64,000 nucleotides of DNA from G963668605 sp963668605 (GCA_963668605.1 OY764903.1:1674001-1738000); one strand, 5' to 3'; positions 9,583 through 17,823 are shown, numbered from the stretch's first letter. Notes: generated from the sequence alone by a model not told the origin. Made by a program: numbers and translations.

Positions 9583-11718
9583 ATGATTCTGCTTGTCACT
9601 TTTCTACTCCTGCTGACCGGTGGTACAGCGGACGCGGAACGCCTTACCGTGTCGCTTAACGGAACTTGGGACGTAGCCGACGGCGAAACGCCCGGCAGCA
9701 TTCCTTCCGCATTCAATCACAAGGCGCCAGTGCCAGGTTTGGCGCACTCGGCCACGCCCCCGTTCGCCGACGTAGATCGCTTCGAAAGCGCCGAGTGGAT
9801 CGTGCGCGGAATCCGTCGCAAGGAGTTGCCGGAATCGCGGCGCATTACTACAGTGGGAATCCCGAAACAGGCCCGCAACTACTTCTGGTATCGAACGAAG
9901 TTTCGCGTTCCCGCACAAAAGCAGGCCGCAATTCTGCGTATCGCCAAGGCGCAGTTCGGAACCGCTGTGTGGCTGAACGGAAAGAAGCTCGGCGAGTATG
10001 ACGGCTGTTTCTCAGCAGGCTATTTCGACGTGCGCGGCGCTCTGAAGGCGGAGAACGAACTGATCGTGCGCATCGGCGCGCATCCCGCGGTTCTGCCGGA
10101 GACTGTCCCGACCGGCACCGACCAGGAAAAGCGTTTCTGGACACCTGGCATCTACGACAATGTCAGCGTGATCCTCGCGGACAATCCGGTGATCGCGGCG
10201 GTGCAGGTCGCCCCGCGCATCGACTCGTCGCAGATCGTCATCGAGACGCGGCTCAAGAATTACGGCGCGGCGGGCATGTTCTCGCTAACGCAACGCGTCG
10301 GCGCGAATACCGCTTCGCAGAAAGTCGAGTTGAAGGCGGGCGAGGAAAAACTTGTCCGCCAGACGCTGCGCATTCCCGGCGCAAAACTGTGGACGCCGGA
10401 GACGCCGCAACTCTACACGCTTCAAACAACAACCAAAGGCGACGCCGTGAAGACTCGCTTCGGAATGCGCGAATTCCGTTTCGACACAGCCACCAAGCGT
10501 GCTTACCTCAATAACAAGCCCTACTTCCTGCGCGGCTCCAACGTCACGCTGCATCGTTTCTTTGAAGACGAAAAGAGCGGAACGCTGCCCTGGGACGAAA
10601 AGTGGGTACGCAAGCTGCTCGTCGAAATCCCAAAGCAGATGAACTGGAATTCGTTTCGTTTCTGCATCGGCCCGGTACCCGAGATGTGGCTCGATATCGC
10701 CGACGAAGCGGGCCTGCTGATCCAGAACGAATTCTTCATCTGGAGCTATCGCAAGCAGTGGGATACGAACGCAGTGACCGGCCAGTTCAAAGATTGGATG
10801 CGCGATAACTGGAATCATCCGAGCGTAGCCATCTGGGACGCCGACAACGAAACGCGCGAGGACGCGCTCGCCGGAATCATACGCGCTGTGCGCCCATTGG
10901 ACCTTTCGAACCGACCGTGGGACAACGGCTACAACGATCCGGTTGGGCCGGACGATCCCATAGAAGACCATCCTTACCTATTTGGAAAATACGGAACGGC
11001 GGGCAATGGTTTTCTGCCTCCGCAACTGGAGCGCATGACGGGCGCCAAGAGCACCAATTCGCCGCACCCGAGCGGGCACGCCGTGATCCTGAACGAGTAC
11101 GGCTGGCTCTGGATGAATCGCGACGGATCGCCGACGGAGCTGACCAGGGACGTCTATGAGAAGATGCTGGGCGCCAACTCTACAGCCGAACAGCGCTTCG
11201 CCACCTACGCCTACTACCTCGCGGGACTGACCGAGTTCTGGCGCGCGCATCGCAACTTCGCTGGCGTGCTCCACTTCGTGCATCTCACGTCGAGCTACAA
11301 AGGCGCCTACACTTCGGACCACTTTCAGGATGTCGCCAACCTGAAGCTCGAACCTCATTTCGCAGAGTGGGTCAAGGAAGCTTTCCGCCCGTTGGGCGTC
11401 TATGTGAATTTTTGGCAGCCGTCCATCTCAGTTGGCTCGGAGCGGCGCTTCCCGGTAATGATGATTAACGACGAATACACGGCCGCCGGCGGAAAGCTCG
11501 TGCTGACGCTGGAAGACGAGAGCGGCGCCGTGGCCGCGCGAGCGGAAGCGCCATTCGAGATTCCCGCGTTGGGCCAGCAGACCTATTCGCTCGATCTGCG
11601 CATGCCGTCGCGCACGGGCCAGTATCTGCTGAAAGCCACAGCGACCTCGATGGGCGCCGGCAAGACGCCCACGCTCAGCCGCCGGAAAGTGTCGCTGACG
11701 CAAGCCAGTCCGAAATAG
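9583..11718 (+). CDS. Glycoside hydrolase family 2 protein (beta-glycosidase), secreted
   Basis: 711 residues with a signal peptide (MILLVTFLLLLTGGTADAE). Domain order is typical for GH2: a sugar-binding jelly roll (about 25-200; AQFGTAVWLNGKKLGEYDGC), an Ig-like domain (about 205-300), and a TIM barrel with both catalytic glutamates. The acid/base is Glu423 in DADNETRED; the nucleophile is Glu505 in VILNEYGWLW. A C-terminal beta-sandwich follows (about 600-711). GH2 covers beta-galactosidases, glucuronidases and mannosidases; the exact substrate cannot be told. The start is close to the divergent URO-D gene, which suggests shared control. A strong terminator lies beyond its stop codon but is oriented for clpP. 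Confidence 0.92.
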   Translation: MILLVTFLLLLTGGTADAERLTVSLNGTWDVADGETPGSIPSAFNHKAPVPGLAHSATPPFADVDRFESAEWIVRGIRRKELPESRRITTVGIPKQARNYFWYRTKFRVPAQKQAAILRIAKAQFGTAVWLNGKKLGEYDGCFSAGYFDVRGALKAENELIVRIGAHPAVLPETVPTGTDQEKRFWTPGIYDNVSVILADNPVIAAVQVAPRIDSSQIVIETRLKNYGAAGMFSLTQRVGANTASQKVELKAGEEKLVRQTLRIPGAKLWTPETPQLYTLQTTTKGDAVKTRFGMREFRFDTATKRAYLNNKPYFLRGSNVTLHRFFEDEKSGTLPWDEKWVRKLLVEIPKQMNWNSFRFCIGPVPEMWLDIADEAGLLIQNEFFIWSYRKQWDTNAVTGQFKDWMRDNWNHPSVAIWDADNETREDALAGIIRAVRPLDLSNRPWDNGYNDPVGPDDPIEDHPYLFGKYGTAGNGFLPPQLERMTGAKSTNSPHPSGHAVILNEYGWLWMNRDGSPTELTRDVYEKMLGANSTAEQRFATYAYYLAGLTEFWRAHRNFAGVLHFVHLTSSYKGAYTSDHFQDVANLKLEPHFAEWVKEAFRPLGVYVNFWQPSISVGSERRFPVMMINDEYTAAGGKLVLTLEDESGAVAARAEAPFEIPALGQQTYSLDLRMPSRTGQYLLKATATSMGAGKTPTLSRRKVSLTQASPK

Positions 11719-11722
11719 GACG

Positions 11723-11755
11723 GAATAAAAAACGGGAGGCCGCGGTGCCTCCCGT
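11723..11755 (-). terminator. Rho-independent terminator of clpP
   Basis: Read on the minus strand, a perfect 9-bp stem ACGGGAGGC/GCCTCCCGT (11747-11755 with 11732-11740) with a 6-nt loop is followed by TTTTTTATT. It lies 23 bp after the clpP stop. The hairpin can also act on GH2 transcripts, but it has no U-run in that direction. Confidence 0.85.
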
Positions 11756-11778
11756 ACTTCTCGATGGTGCTGTTAGCT

Positions 11779-12387
11779 CTATTTGCCGACCGGCTGCCGG
11801 CTGGTGATGATGCGATCGATCATGCCGTAACGCAACGCGGCCTCGGGCTCCATGATGTAGTCGCGGTCCACGTCGCGGCCGACTTTGTCCGGATCCTGAC
11901 CCGTAGCATCGGCCAGAATCTGGTTGAGGATCTCGCGCATCCGCAGAATCTCTTTTGCGTAGATGTCGATATCGGCGGCCTGCCCGGCAAGCCCGCTCAT
12001 CGAAGGCTGATGGATCAGGATGCGCGAATGCGGCAGGCTGTAGCGTTTTCCCTTGGCGCCACAGGCCAGCAGCACAGCGGCCATCGAAGCCGCCTGCCCG
12101 ACGCAGTACGTTACGATGTCGGGCTCGATCAACCGCATCGTGTCCAAAATCGCCATGCCGGCCGTGATGGAACCGCCGGGAGAATTGATATACAGCGATA
12201 TGTCCCGCTCCGGATCTTCCGATGCCAGAAAGAGCATCTGGGCAATGATCAGGTTCGCGACACTGTCGTCGATCGGCGTGCCCAAAAAGATGATGTTCTC
12301 TTTCAGCAGCCGGGAAAAAATGTCAAAGGCTCTCTCACCCCGGGACGTCTGCTCGACGACCATCGGGACGAGCATGGAACTGGCCAT
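11779..12387 (-). CDS. clpP: ATP-dependent Clp protease proteolytic subunit
   Basis: 202 residues, the standard ClpP length. It forms the tetradecameric serine-protease chamber that works with ClpX or ClpA. ATG 12387 is chosen because GGAGGAG lies 9 nt upstream and the family core begins at once (VPMVVEQTSRGERAFDIFSR). An in-frame start at 12462 would overlap the upstream rrf2 gene. The catalytic triad is complete: Ser101 in GQAASMAA, His126 in ILIHQPSM, Asp176 in DVDRDYIM. It lies 40 bp downstream of the Rrf2-type regulator and is probably cotranscribed with it. No clpX or tig is adjacent, which differs from the common tig-clpP-clpX order. Confidence 0.97.
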   Translation of the reverse strand: MASSMLVPMVVEQTSRGERAFDIFSRLLKENIIFLGTPIDDSVANLIIAQMLFLASEDPERDISLYINSPGGSITAGMAILDTMRLIEPDIVTYCVGQAASMAAVLLACGAKGKRYSLPHSRILIHQPSMSGLAGQAADIDIYAKEILRMREILNQILADATGQDPDKVGRDVDRDYIMEPEAALRYGMIDRIITSRQPVGK

Positions 12388-12427
12388 GTGCGAATACTCC
12401 TCCAGTGGACCCTGGCCGGGTCGCAAA

Positions 12428-12895
12428 TCAGCGCTTGGCTGCGACTTTCTTGGCCTTGGCAACGCGTTTGATGACAGCTTTTTTCTTCTGTTCCATCGAT
12501 TTTGCCAACACCGCGATCGTCGTCACCTCCAAGTACTCTATGATACGCGATCGGAGGGCCTTCCAGCTATCGTGCATGCCGCAGGGCTGGTCGTCGTTGC
12601 ATTCGGCCATGCCGGCCGGACAGCGGTGGAAATCGTTGAGTCCGTCCACGGCATCGATGATCTGCAACATGCTGATCTCCTCAGGGGGCATGCGCAGTGC
12701 AAAGCCGCCGGTGGGCCCTTTGCTCGAGCGCAGGAAACCCTTGCGAGCCAACTGTTGGAGTATCTTTGCCAGGAAGTGGGCCGGGATATCGCCCTCGGCC
12801 GCAATGTTTTTCACCATCGCGTACTTGCCCTCTTCCACATCGGCCAAGTGTACGAACGCCCGGATGGCGTATTCTGCGGAGCGCGAATAGATCAT
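12428..12895 (-). CDS. Rrf2 family transcriptional regulator with Fe-S cysteine triad
   Basis: 155 residues. An N-terminal winged helix (MIYSRSAEYAIRAFVHLADV; IPAHFLAKILQQLARKGFL; the GPTGGF wing) is followed by the dimerisation helix and three cysteines, Cys92, Cys99 and Cys105 (RCPAGMAECNDDQPCGMH). Their spacing matches the [Fe-S] ligands of IscR and NsrR, so iron-sulfur status, oxygen or NO sensing is expected. The C-terminus has an unusual basic tail (about 137-155, KKKAVIKRVAKAKKVAAKR), which could add non-specific DNA affinity. A candidate operator lies just upstream at 12911-12936. clpP follows 40 bp downstream. Confidence 0.92.
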   Translation of the reverse strand: MIYSRSAEYAIRAFVHLADVEEGKYAMVKNIAAEGDIPAHFLAKILQQLARKGFLRSSKGPTGGFALRMPPEEISMLQIIDAVDGLNDFHRCPAGMAECNDDQPCGMHDSWKALRSRIIEYLEVTTIAVLAKSMEQKKKAVIKRVAKAKKVAAKR

Positions 12896-12910
12896 CTTTT
12901 CCCCTCGAGT

Positions 12911-12936
12911 TAAGGTTGACCAAAATACTCATTTAT
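12911..12936 (-). promoter_or_regulatory. Candidate Rrf2/IscR-type operator
   Basis: On the minus strand the site reads ATAAATGAGTA, TTT, TGGTCAACCTT. It resembles the IscR type-1 pattern (ATA-N3-GACTA-N3-TAGTC-N3-TAT) in the first triplet and in 4 of 5 bases of each inner half-site. It lies 15 bp before the rrf2 start codon, which suggests autoregulation. Confidence 0.45.
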
Positions 12937-13066
12937 CTTAAATGGTTTTGATGGGCGCGCGCAAGTCCAATGATGCCAGCAACCGCGTGGGGAATCCGCA
13001 GGTGTCCGCCGGAGCCCAGACGGGTACTACTTCTCGTCTGACGCTTACTGCACCATGTCGTCCAGT

Positions 13067-14287
13067 TTAGCTGGCCGTCTTCTTGTTATCCGCGAACAGT
13101 TGGAACCGGCCCGGTGTAATAGAGAAGAACTCTGTGAACTTACTCTTGTGTTCACTAGCGTCTCCCTTCGCTGGGCTCTTGGGCGACAACATTTGCCGGG
13201 CAAACTGGCTAAACTGCTTGCCCAAGTCCGAAGACGGGTCAACGACCTTACCTTCCTGCAACGCCCGCTGGACGCTGTGGTAATCGTTCTGGAACGTGGA
13301 CTGGACGGGAATCCGCATGAGTTGCTCGATCTGCGCGGCGGTGATATTGGAACGCCTCTGCGCACGATTCAGCACTAGACTGACGCGGCCACCCAAATCC
13401 AACGATTGCAGGAATTGCAGCTTCTCGCGGGCGAGATGGAGCGAGGGGATCTCCGGAGTGCAGACGAGAAAGACGCGCTTGGCTTCCTGCATAATCTCGA
13501 TCGAGTACTTTTCGAGGTTGCCGGAGAGATCGACGCAGACCGCCTGATAGTTCCGGCGCGTAAAATCAAGAAGGTGCCGGACCTGGATCGGATCAATGCG
13601 GAAGTTCGGATTCAACTTGCCGGCGTGCAGGATGTCGAGATGATCGAAGTGCGTCACCAGTTGCGGCCATAGATTTTCATCGAGCGTCGCCGCGTGCTCG
13701 GCAGCGTCGACCACCGAGTAGGGGTTGTCCATTTTCAGCATGAAGCGGATCATGCCCGAATTCATGTCGAAGTCGCTCAGCAGGACGTTCGTGTTGGGCT
13801 GACGGGCCATCGCCGCGGCGGTATTGAGAGCCACCGTCGATGTGCCGACACCGGCCTTGGCTGGCAGAAACGCGAACACCTGATCGGTTACATCGAGAGC
13901 GGCGGGGCGCTTTTCGAGAGCATCCACCAAACGCCGCACCATCTCGAAATAGGTTTCGCGCGCGAACGGGTGCGAGAAGAATTCGCGGACTCCGAGCCGC
14001 ATCACCTCGAGCAACATCTGCGGTTCGCAACTCCGGTGAATCGCCACAACCTGAACTCCAGGCGTGTTCTGTTCCACTCCCTCCAGCAGTTCGGCAACCT
14101 TGCCAAGCGAGTCAGCACCCAGAAAGATGACCTGCGGCGCATTGGCGCGCAAAAAACGCGCAAGTTCGAGCGAATTTGGATAGTGATCGAGGTTTCGGAC
14201 CACGCCGATGTGTCCAGCCTCAGCTAGAAAGCTCTCCAGTCGTGCCGTCAGCTCCGTATCCGGACTGATTATGATCCCTCGTAGCAT
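13067..14287 (-). CDS. CpaE/TadZ-like pilus assembly ATPase-family protein
   Basis: 406 residues. An atypical receiver-like domain (about 1-125) precedes a MinD/ParA-like domain (about 135-380). This is the architecture of CpaE/TadZ, which localises Flp (Tad) pilus machinery at the pole. The deviant Walker A motif reads KAGVGTST (144-151): the signature Lys144 is kept, but the P-loop Lys is Thr149, so ATP hydrolysis may be lost or altered. Later segments are typical of the family (VLLSDFDMNSGMIRFML; VCVDLSGNLEKYSIEIM; VSLVLNRAQRR). It stands alone, with no other tad genes next to it. The prepilin peptidase at 6241-6813 is the nearest likely partner. Confidence 0.85.
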   Translation of the reverse strand: MLRGIIISPDTELTARLESFLAEAGHIGVVRNLDHYPNSLELARFLRANAPQVIFLGADSLGKVAELLEGVEQNTPGVQVVAIHRSCEPQMLLEVMRLGVREFFSHPFARETYFEMVRRLVDALEKRPAALDVTDQVFAFLPAKAGVGTSTVALNTAAAMARQPNTNVLLSDFDMNSGMIRFMLKMDNPYSVVDAAEHAATLDENLWPQLVTHFDHLDILHAGKLNPNFRIDPIQVRHLLDFTRRNYQAVCVDLSGNLEKYSIEIMQEAKRVFLVCTPEIPSLHLAREKLQFLQSLDLGGRVSLVLNRAQRRSNITAAQIEQLMRIPVQSTFQNDYHSVQRALQEGKVVDPSSDLGKQFSQFARQMLSPKSPAKGDASEHKSKFTEFFSITPGRFQLFADNKKTAS

Positions 14288-14359
14288 TCGCGCTCCCTTC
14301 CCAAGCTATACCTTAAGTTATTTGGATGCGGGCAACAATCAAACGATGGCTCTAATTCA

Positions 14360-14459
14360 GCCCTAGAGAGACCCTATTTGGTACTAAGGAAACGACCCTA
14401 GATTCCGACCCTAATAGCTTCTTTTTATTGGATTTAGACCGGACATTGAAGTGCACTTC
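14360..14459 (+). promoter_or_regulatory. Repeat-rich regulatory region upstream of bfr
   Basis: GACCCTA occurs three times on the plus strand (14370, 14394, 14407), with a fourth near copy GCCCTA at 14360. A perfect 12-bp palindrome GAAGTGCACTTC lies at 14448-14459, 46 bp before the bfr start codon. The region separates divergent cpaE-like and bfr genes. No classical Fur box was recognised. The protein that might bind is unknown. Confidence 0.4.
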
Positions 14460-14505
14460 GACAGCCGCGCGCGCCTCCTGCTACAATCGCAGCAGGAGGG
14501 TCACG

Positions 14506-14982
14506 ATGCGCGGAAATGACACGATTATTGCCTTGCTAAACGAGGTACTGAAGGCCGAGCTCACGGCCATCAACCAGTACTTTCTGCACGCCGAGATGTG
14601 CGAAAACTGGGGCTACGAAAAGCTCGGCAACTATGGCCGCAAGGAATCGATTGACGAAATGAGGCACGCCGAGAAGTGCATGGAGCGCATCCTCTTCCTG
14701 GACGGCACGCCGACGATGACCGAGCTCTTCCCGCTGCGCATCGGCCAGAACGTGAAAGAGCAACTGCAAAACGATCTCGCGCTGGAACTCCAAGCGATTG
14801 TCCGTTTAAACAACGCGGTCAAGGCCGCTGTCGAAGTGGGCGATAACGGCTCCCGCGAACTCTTCGAGGCGATCCTGGTTGACGAGGAACACCATGCCGA
14901 CTGGCTCGAAGCGCAACTCCACATGATCGGCGAAATGGGTTACGAGAACTACCTCGCGCAGCAGATGAAGAAGGAAGACTGA
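14506..14982 (+). CDS. bfr: Bacterioferritin
   Basis: 158 residues, the standard length. It forms a 24-subunit heme-containing shell that oxidises and stores iron. All ferroxidase ligands are in their canonical places: Glu18, Glu51, His54, Glu94, Glu127 and His130. The heme ligand Met52 is present in IDEMRHAE. ATG 14506 is preceded by AGCAGGAGGG at good spacing. The gene has its own upstream region with repeats and is followed by the convergent YeeE/YedE pair. Together with the Fe-S Rrf2 regulator and the NapH-like ferredoxin, it suggests local iron and redox handling, but no operon links them. Confidence 0.97.
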   Translation: MRGNDTIIALLNEVLKAELTAINQYFLHAEMCENWGYEKLGNYGRKESIDEMRHAEKCMERILFLDGTPTMTELFPLRIGQNVKEQLQNDLALELQAIVRLNNAVKAAVEVGDNGSRELFEAILVDEEHHADWLEAQLHMIGEMGYENYLAQQMKKED

Positions 14983-15011
14983 GCCTCCCGAGCGGCGCGA
15001 AGACTACGGTT

Positions 15012-15554
15012 TCACGCCCGGCTGCGGCGTTCCAGAAAACGGAATAGCAGCAGGGCGCCGGCCGCGAGCGCGGCGAAGATCGTCCAGGCGGGTAGGCCGG
15101 TCACGGCGGGTAGTGTCAGCGGGCCGAGGTCGTACCACTTCATGAGCGTGCGGCCGAGCGCGGCATAGACTTCCGCAAATAAAAGCGCGCCCACCAACAT
15201 GCCGAGTACGCCGAAGAGTGCGTCCCGGTTGCCTTCGGCAGCGGCCGCGACGCCGGTTCCCGGACAGTAGCCTAGCAGCGCCATGCCCACGCCAAAGACC
15301 AATCCGCCGGCGGCGACGGCGGCCAGTTGCGCGGGTTTGACGTGCAGCGAAGCGAGGCCGAGGGCCTTCAGCGTATATACGCCGATGCCGCCCACTACGA
15401 TCGCCGTGAGCATCGTCTTCAGCACGGTGAAATCGCGCAGCAGAAACTGGCCCACGATTACGGGGAACTTCGTGACGTGGCCTTTTTGAAGTACGAAGCC
15501 GAACAGGAAACCGGTCAGCAAGCCCAGCAATAGCGTGGATGGGGACTCAGTCAT
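15012..15554 (-). CDS. YeeE/YedE family sulfur-transport membrane protein (second of pair)
   Basis: 180 residues. The start at ATG 15554 (MTESPSTLLLGLLTGFLFGF) overlaps the end of the partner gene by 8 nt. About four or five transmembrane segments are visible, with the conserved Cys motif LGYCPGTGVAAAAEG (about 100-114). This motif in YeeE-type proteins binds and passes thiosulfate or related sulfane sulfur. Half-size YeeE proteins commonly occur as adjacent pairs that together equal a full transporter. The neighbour 15547-16074 supplies the second motif. An inner-membrane uptake role is inferred from the family. Confidence 0.88.
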   Translation of the reverse strand: MTESPSTLLLGLLTGFLFGFVLQKGHVTKFPVIVGQFLLRDFTVLKTMLTAIVVGGIGVYTLKALGLASLHVKPAQLAAVAAGGLVFGVGMALLGYCPGTGVAAAAEGNRDALFGVLGMLVGALLFAEVYAALGRTLMKWYDLGPLTLPAVTGLPAWTIFAALAAGALLLFRFLERRSRA

Positions 15555-16074
15555 GCGTTTCCGCCTTTCCGTAAAGCGCGAATGCGGTGGCAAGTCCCGA
15601 GGCAAACAACACCGCGAAGAAGAGCCAGCCGGAGAGCGCCAATTGTAGTGAACCGCTGATTCCGTGGCCGCTTGTGCAACCGCCCGCCACGCGTGCGCCG
15701 AACATCAGCAGTACGCCCCCGAGGAACGCGAGTGAATTGCGCTTCGAACGCGAGGCGCCGAAGCGCCGCCGCCACAATAACGGTAGCGCCTGCGCGGGCC
15801 GGTCGCCCGAGAGCCGCGAACTGGCAAAGGCGCCCAGCGCGATGCCCAGCACGAGCATCCATTCCCAATCGACCACCGGGCGGAACTTCGTGAAATAGGC
15901 GTTGGCGTCAACATGCGCGGGCAGCACCGCGCGCTCCAACATGCCCGCGCTGCGGGCGACAGCGGTGGAGACGCCAATGGCGCGGTCCACACTCAGAAAC
16001 GCAAACCACGAGAGCATCCCGATCAGCATTCCCACAACGTAGGGCGACCATCGCCCCATTCGAAGCAAGCGCAT
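15547..16074 (-). CDS. YeeE/YedE family sulfur-transport membrane protein (first of pair)
   Basis: 175 residues. Its conserved motif GARVAGGCTSGHGISGSLQL (about 124-143) holds the cysteine that handles sulfane sulfur in YeeE. The N-terminal helix (SPYVVGMLIGMLSWFAFLSV) is followed by a loop and three further membrane segments. The gene is translationally coupled to the second half-transporter (8-nt overlap). It lies 44 bp downstream of the NapH-like ferredoxin gene on the same strand, so a three-gene sulfur/redox operon is likely. Confidence 0.88.
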   Translation of the reverse strand: MRLLRMGRWSPYVVGMLIGMLSWFAFLSVDRAIGVSTAVARSAGMLERAVLPAHVDANAYFTKFRPVVDWEWMLVLGIALGAFASSRLSGDRPAQALPLLWRRRFGASRSKRNSLAFLGGVLLMFGARVAGGCTSGHGISGSLQLALSGWLFFAVLFASGLATAFALYGKAETHD

Positions 16075-16118
16075 AGGACCCGTCCTTTCGTGCTAGCTTC
16101 TACTATAGAACGCTTCGC

Positions 16119-17594
16119 TTAGCGCGCTCCGCTGCGATAAGCCTTCACAGCATCGCGCAGATCCTGGATCGACTTGTCCTGCGCGTGCATCCATTCGCGG
16201 ACCGGCTGGCGCGCATCGACGCCGTCGCTAACGTTCAGGCTCTTGAGTAGATACTCCTTCGGAACGCCGCTCTTGAGCGCGATCTCGTTCAGCGTCATGA
16301 AACCCTTCACGTCTTCCTCGGCACTACCGGCGGGGTGATCCTTCTTGCCGGCTTTCTGCGTTGCTGCAACCTGCTCCTTCTGAGCGACGGCTTTAGGCGC
16401 GACGGGAGCGGCGGGTGCGCCGGCGAGGTAGCCGCGCACGACTTCGCGCACCTGGTCCGGATCGAACTTCAAGTTGTACGTCTTCGCGACCGTGTTCAAT
16501 CGCGCCGCCGACGGCACCCGCTCCGGAAGGCCGCAGCGCGAATAGAGTTCGCGGGTCGGGATGCCGTAACCGCTACTGATCTCGCCGAGCGTCATCCAGC
16601 CGCGTATATTCTCGACGTCGAGCTTGCCGCTCGCACCGGTGAAGGAAACCATGGCGGGCTTGGTTTGCCACTTTCCGGCGAGCTGGCTGGCGCCGATAAA
16701 AGCGAAGAGTCCCACGACCAAGAGCGCGGCGTACATCGAGTGCGAAAAACGCCAGCGCGGTCCACGAGCCGAGAGTACATTCGGTTTCGGGCAATCGACG
16801 ACGCAGTCCATGCAGTGGTTGCATTCGGAATCCCTGATCGTCGTGACCGAAAGAAAGTCGACATGCGCGTGGCACTTCTTCTGGCAGATGTTGCAGCCTT
16901 TGCAGTCCTCCGGATCGCGTTCGATTTTCGTTAGCCCGACCTTGCCGAGTATGCCAAGCACGGCCCCGAGCGGGCAGGCGTACTTGCAAAAGAAGCGTTC
17001 GATGTAAAGCGAACCCACGAGCATCACACCCAGCATGCTGTAGGCCCAGGGCAACTCGTCGATGCCCTTCCCTAGATGGAAGAACGCCAGAAACGGATCG
17101 TAGTCGCGGAAGACCATCGTGCCCAGATGCCAGGTGAGTGCAATGATCACGACTAGGATCACGTATTTGAGATAGCGCAGCGCGCGGTCCCATGCGCCGG
17201 TGGGGTTGTAGCGTTTGCCGAAGATCTTGCTGCCGAGCATTCCGATCCACTCTTGCACGGAACCGAACGGGCAGATCCAGCCACAGAAGCCGCGGCTGAA
17301 GAACAGCGTTAACACGACCAACGCGCCGAGCAGGATCAGCGACGACGGTTCGACGCGGCGGATGAAACCGCCGGTGGTCAGGAACTGATACAGGCTCTCA
17401 ACGCCGCCGAAAGGACAGTAGGCTTCCACGGAAGGCGTGCCCCGCGGCCCTCCACCTTTCACCTGGTGATCATAGGCAACGTGGAGTAGAAAAACGAAGA
17501 AGAACGCCATAACGGCCTGGCGCCAAACCTTCGGCGAACGATACCAGTTCTTCTTTGTGGCGCTGCTATTGATGTTGATAAGGCTGCTCGACAT
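16119..17594 (-). CDS. NapH/CcoG-like membrane 4Fe-4S protein with two C-terminal repeats
   Basis: 491 residues. ATG 17594 is preceded by GGGGAG. Several membrane helices alternate with Cys clusters of the NapH type: GFCGWICPFGSVQEW and FFCKYACPLGAVLGI, which flank the membrane. Two cytoplasmic [4Fe-4S] clusters follow (DCKGCNICQKKCHAH; ECNHCMDCVVDCPKP). The family passes electrons from quinol or ferredoxin to periplasmic reductases. After the last helix, two related segments repeat (RGWMTLGEISSGYGIPTREL and KGFMTLNEIALKSGVPKEYL), separated by an Ala/Lys-rich linker. Their function is unknown. It heads the likely operon with the YeeE/YedE pair. Confidence 0.9.
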   Translation of the reverse strand: MSSSLININSSATKKNWYRSPKVWRQAVMAFFFVFLLHVAYDHQVKGGGPRGTPSVEAYCPFGGVESLYQFLTTGGFIRRVEPSSLILLGALVVLTLFFSRGFCGWICPFGSVQEWIGMLGSKIFGKRYNPTGAWDRALRYLKYVILVVIIALTWHLGTMVFRDYDPFLAFFHLGKGIDELPWAYSMLGVMLVGSLYIERFFCKYACPLGAVLGILGKVGLTKIERDPEDCKGCNICQKKCHAHVDFLSVTTIRDSECNHCMDCVVDCPKPNVLSARGPRWRFSHSMYAALLVVGLFAFIGASQLAGKWQTKPAMVSFTGASGKLDVENIRGWMTLGEISSGYGIPTRELYSRCGLPERVPSAARLNTVAKTYNLKFDPDQVREVVRGYLAGAPAAPVAPKAVAQKEQVAATQKAGKKDHPAGSAEEDVKGFMTLNEIALKSGVPKEYLLKSLNVSDGVDARQPVREWMHAQDKSIQDLRDAVKAYRSGAR

Positions 17595-17823
17595 AGTCGG
17601 ATTGACTCCCCGCTGAATCTGAGGCAAGCCGGAGGCCACTCGGCGTCCATCGCTGTCGCCGCGTGGAATCAAAGGATTGCACGTGGCGACCGGTACCGAG
17701 GCGTGCACGCGCTGCACGTGGCGGAGCGCGATGCGCGCAAGACTTGCACACTCTAAAAAGCGATATGATCGAATGCAGTCGGCCGGCTTGCGATGTGCAC
17801 GAGGCCGCGAGGAATCATTGCTC

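Noticed and set aside
9549..9716. Upstream start codons extending the URO-D protein by 56 residues
   Set aside because: The extension runs antisense over the signal-peptide coding region of the GH2 gene and has no family similarity. MTSRERL is the normal start.
11723..11755. Terminator assigned to the GH2 gene
   Set aside because: The U-run follows the hairpin only on the minus strand, so it is assigned to clpP; use by GH2 transcripts remains possible but unsupported.
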